A stretch of DNA of 64,000 nt from Endozoicomonas euniceicola (GTDB lineage Bacteria > Pseudomonadota > Gammaproteobacteria > Pseudomonadales > Endozoicomonadaceae), in the NCBI RefSeq assembly GCF_025562755.1, contig NZ_CP103300.1, forward strand, positions 3,287,001 through 3,351,000, read 5' to 3'. A program made the translations under genes and the position numbers. Position 1 is the first letter of the stretch. Each line of letters starts with the position of its first letter. The notes beneath the pieces were generated by a model. It did no database searches. It saw only the letters and a program-made list of their open reading frames with translations, and had not been told where the DNA came from. Of this stretch, positions 61,849-64,000 are shown piece after piece.

Positions 61849-62928
61849 TCAGAGAGCAATCGGTATATAAACATTGAAACAGGTTCGACCCGGCTTACTG
61901 TCACACTCAATCAGTCCTTTATGCTGGCTGATGATTGACTGTGCCATGGGTAAACCCAGCCCGGTGCCTTCGGCACGGCTACTGATCATGGGATAGAAGA
62001 TGTTCTCGATCATGTCTTCGGGAATGCCGGGGCCATTGTCGATAATGCGGATATTGCACACCAGGCGGCAGCGTTCGTTGGCAATGGTAAACTGCCGGAT
62101 AACCCGGGTCTGGATCGTGATCTGTCCATCGCTTAAGGGGCTGTGCTGTTCAATAGCCTGCATAGCGTTACGAACCAGATTGAGAATGGCCTGAATCAGT
62201 CGCTCGCGGTCTGCCGGTATCTCCGGAATACTGGGGTCGTAGTCCCGGACGAATTGAATGGCACCACCCGTTTCCGCCTCTGTCAGTTGTATCACCCTTT
62301 CAATCACTTCATGCACATTCAGTGCTTTCAGGTTGGGTGGTTTGACCGGCCCCAGCATCTGGTCCACTAGGTCACGAAGTCGATCGACTTCTTCGATAAT
62401 GATGGTTGTAAACTCCTTTTGATCATTATCGTTTAACTGGCGCTCCAGCAGTTGTGCTGCACCCCGAATCCCTCCCAGAGGGTTTTTAACTTCGTGCGCC
62501 ATGCCACGGGCAAGGCTTTTGGCGGTTTCCTGTTTGGCGATCAGAGAGGCTTCCCGGGTAATGCGTTGCAACCGATCCCTTGGGTGTATTTCCAGCAGAA
62601 TACTGAAGTCTGAATAATCTACCGGGGTTACGGTGTAATCAACAGTGACCGGTTCGCTGTTGATACGGATGCAGGCTTTACGGCGGGTGAAGGGTTGTTG
62701 CTGGGACTGTGCCCGCTTCAGGTCATCTTCCAGAGCGGGCTGGGTTAACAGTGTCTCCAAAGGCTGGCTATAGCTGCGCCGTTCACTGATATCCAGCAGG
62801 TTTTCAGCAGCATGGTTGAGATAGCTGACTCTTAATTCCGGATCAAGGGCAATCACCGCAGTATTAAGATTGTCCAGTACAAATTGTTCGATCATCTGAA
62901 CATCCCTGATGTTGTTATTGTTCGACAC
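61849..62928 (-). CDS. ntrB: Nitrogen sensor histidine kinase NtrB (NR-II)
   Basis: A 359-residue cytoplasmic kinase/phosphatase. A PAS domain (residues about 12-115), the H-box GMAHEVKNPLGGIRG with His145 as phospho-site, the N-box LNLVRNAMQAIE, and ATP-lid motifs DNGPGIPEDM and GTGLGLPMAQ are present. It phosphorylates NtrC under nitrogen limitation and is controlled by PII. Cotranscribed with ntrC. Confidence 0.96.
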   Translation of the reverse strand: MSNNNNIRDVQMIEQFVLDNLNTAVIALDPELRVSYLNHAAENLLDISERRSYSQPLETLLTQPALEDDLKRAQSQQQPFTRRKACIRINSEPVTVDYTVTPVDYSDFSILLEIHPRDRLQRITREASLIAKQETAKSLARGMAHEVKNPLGGIRGAAQLLERQLNDNDQKEFTTIIIEEVDRLRDLVDQMLGPVKPPNLKALNVHEVIERVIQLTEAETGGAIQFVRDYDPSIPEIPADRERLIQAILNLVRNAMQAIEQHSPLSDGQITIQTRVIRQFTIANERCRLVCNIRIIDNGPGIPEDMIENIFYPMISSRAEGTGLGLPMAQSIISQHKGLIECDSKPGRTCFNVYIPIAL

Positions 62929-63048
62929 ATTGTGATGTATCCCCTGATAGCTGTTCAGTCATCATTGAACTCAGCAATAATTGAACCAGTTTGCCCGGAG
63001 CGCACTATATAGCGGTACAAATGCAGGGTAACGCTTGCTGAACAGTAG

Positions 63049-63088
63049 ATTATAAAGAGATATAAATTGAATGCACTAATTTGGTGCA
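63049..63088 (-). promoter_or_regulatory. ntrB promoter overlapped by an NtrC box
   Basis: TGCACTAATTTGGTGCA at 63072-63088 matches the NtrC consensus palindrome (TGCACC-N5-GGTGCA) except for one base. On the minus strand a TATAAT (63049-63054) lies 17 bases from AGTGCA (63072-63077), so the -35 box is inside the NtrC site. As at glnLp of E. coli, NtrC binding would repress ntrBC. Inference from position; no sigma-54 promoter was seen in the gap. Confidence 0.7.
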
Positions 63089-63109
63089 TTTAATGGTCAA
63101 AGCTCTGTG

Positions 63110-63640
63110 TCAGGGGGCAGGCGGTCTGTAGATAGTGCGCTGCACGTGTACCGTGCTTTCAGTTGTCTGAATCACTTTTCCTGAATGATTAAGAACCTCC
63201 GCCCTGATCAGGTGTGTTCCCCGGTTCATATTTTCGACCTTATGGCTAAGCGCTCTTTGTGGGCCAGCAACAGCCTGACCATCAATAAAAAAGCGTACTC
63301 TGTGTCCTCTGTTCAGATTGGGCTGAGCACTGACTTTTATCGTGAAGTTGCCATTGTTCCGAACGGTTGAATTATTAGCCGGAGTGCTGATTGAAAAAAC
63401 GTTGTAACCTGGTTTGCCATGCTTTGTTGGCTCGGGAGCGGAGTGGCTGTAGGGTATGTTGGGTGGGGAAGGCAGGCTGGTGGTGGGTTTTAGCGTAACG
63501 GGTTCGCTGGGTTGGTTAGTGGAAGGCTTGTCGGTGAAGGCAGCGTTGCCATGTTTATCGACAGTTTTGTAAATCCCGGCACTCAGGAGAGTGGGAAGAA
63601 AGGTTAGAACCAGAAACAGCGGCAAGGGCTTTATTTTCAT
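63110..63640 (-). CDS. DUF4124 exported protein
   Basis: A 176-residue protein with a signal peptide (cleavage near LSA-GIY). The mature start GIYKTVDKHGNAAFTDKPS is the DUF4124 signature, followed by a Pro-rich linker and a C-terminal Ig-like segment (FTIKVSAQPNLNRGHRVRFF, then GTHLIRAEVLN). It is upstream of ntrB, where such a gene often sits between glnA and ntrB. Function unknown; probably periplasmic. Confidence 0.85.
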   Translation of the reverse strand: MKIKPLPLFLVLTFLPTLLSAGIYKTVDKHGNAAFTDKPSTNQPSEPVTLKPTTSLPSPPNIPYSHSAPEPTKHGKPGYNVFSISTPANNSTVRNNGNFTIKVSAQPNLNRGHRVRFFIDGQAVAGPQRALSHKVENMNRGTHLIRAEVLNHSGKVIQTTESTVHVQRTIYRPPAP

Positions 63641-63716
63641 TGAAATGTATCCGCAAATAATCTATTGAGAGATTCTCCTTCCATGTTTCTCAGCATACCA
63701 TCAAAAGTGTTGAATA

Positions 63717-63998
63717 CTACTCAACCGCCGATGACCCTGCTTCACAATTCTGTGATTCTGGAAAATCAGGCAGAGGAAGGGAGGTTGCAGGAGGTGGTGC
63801 AACTCTGAAAACATGCATTGGCAGAAGGGACGCATCAGGTTGGTCGAACCACAGCCTATAGCCAATATTGTTAAAATCGCAGTAGCGTGAAACGATTCGT
63901 TCTTCTCTTGTATGATCCTTGAAAAAACGAACTTTATTGGGTGTTACCCAATAGAGTTTGCCGTAGACATATCCCAAAGTGTCCGTATCAAAGTACAC
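63717..63998 (-). CDS. Unidentified protein, possibly 5'-truncated by the window end
   Basis: At least 93 residues on the minus strand; the frame starts with GTG two bases from the window edge and may extend beyond it. The visible part (LYWVTPNKVRFFKDHTREERI, then a Pro-rich tail) has no signal peptide and no family I recognise. It precedes the DUF4124 gene by 76 bases in the same direction and may be co-transcribed. Confidence 0.5.
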   Translation of the reverse strand: MYFDTDTLGYVYGKLYWVTPNKVRFFKDHTREERIVSRYCDFNNIGYRLWFDQPDASLLPMHVFRVAPPPATSLPLPDFPESQNCEAGSSAVE

Positions 63999-64000
63999 TA

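Overview
The window is a piece of a gammaproteobacterial chromosome. Gene order and protein sequences point to the Pseudomonas/Oceanospirillales side: birA-coaX-SPOR gene-tRNA(Tyr, Gly, Thr, Trp)-secE-nusG-rplKAJL-rpoBC-(insert)-rpsL-rpsG-fusA-tuf-S10/spc/alpha ribosomal operons run in one direction over about 44 kb. A host-associated marine genus such as Endozoicomonas would fit the mixture of a conserved core with an IS605-type element, a broken toxin-antitoxin locus and a eukaryote-like polyproline/WH2 protein. That genus assignment is inference; no 16S or database search was available.

Layout. 1-7.3 kb is accessory: the end of an HD-domain hydrolase gene, an orphan HigA antitoxin next to a truncated HigB, a DUF2799 lipoprotein, a HisC-like aminotransferase, a secreted SH3/NlpC-P60-like protein whose catalytic Cys position is Ile, and an IS200/IS605 element with divergent tnpA and a tnpB broken by one in-frame stop. 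A divergent AraC regulator/MFS exporter pair follows (6.5-8.6 kb). 8.6-11.0 kb holds birA, coaX and a SPOR-domain gene in an overlapping operon. 11.2-24.4 kb carries four tRNA genes, secE, nusG, L11, L1, L10, L7/L12, RpoB and RpoC. The tufB copy usual between tRNA-Thr and tRNA-Trp is absent.

24.4-33.7 kb is an insert that separates rpoC from rpsL, which are neighbours in pseudomonads. It encodes a choice-of-anchor-I-type lipoprotein, a possible permuted papain-like protein, an NSS sodium symporter, a small exported protein, class II fructose-1,6-bisphosphatase, and an 1115-residue coiled-coil protein with a 14-proline run, an LKKT motif and a WH2-like motif. That last protein is the best candidate here for a new host-directed (actin-binding) factor.

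34-53 kb is the str, S10, spc and alpha operon block (rpsL to rplQ), essentially canonical, with good promoters before rpsL and rpsJ and terminators after tuf, rpmJ and rplQ. 53-60 kb is accessory again: a DUF29 protein and a chaperone-usher pilus cluster (three pilin/adhesin-like proteins, a TcfC/CooC-like usher, a chaperone). 60.3-63.6 kb holds ntrC, ntrB and a DUF4124 gene on the minus strand, with an NtrC-box palindrome overlapping the predicted ntrB promoter. The window ends in an unidentified minus-strand gene.
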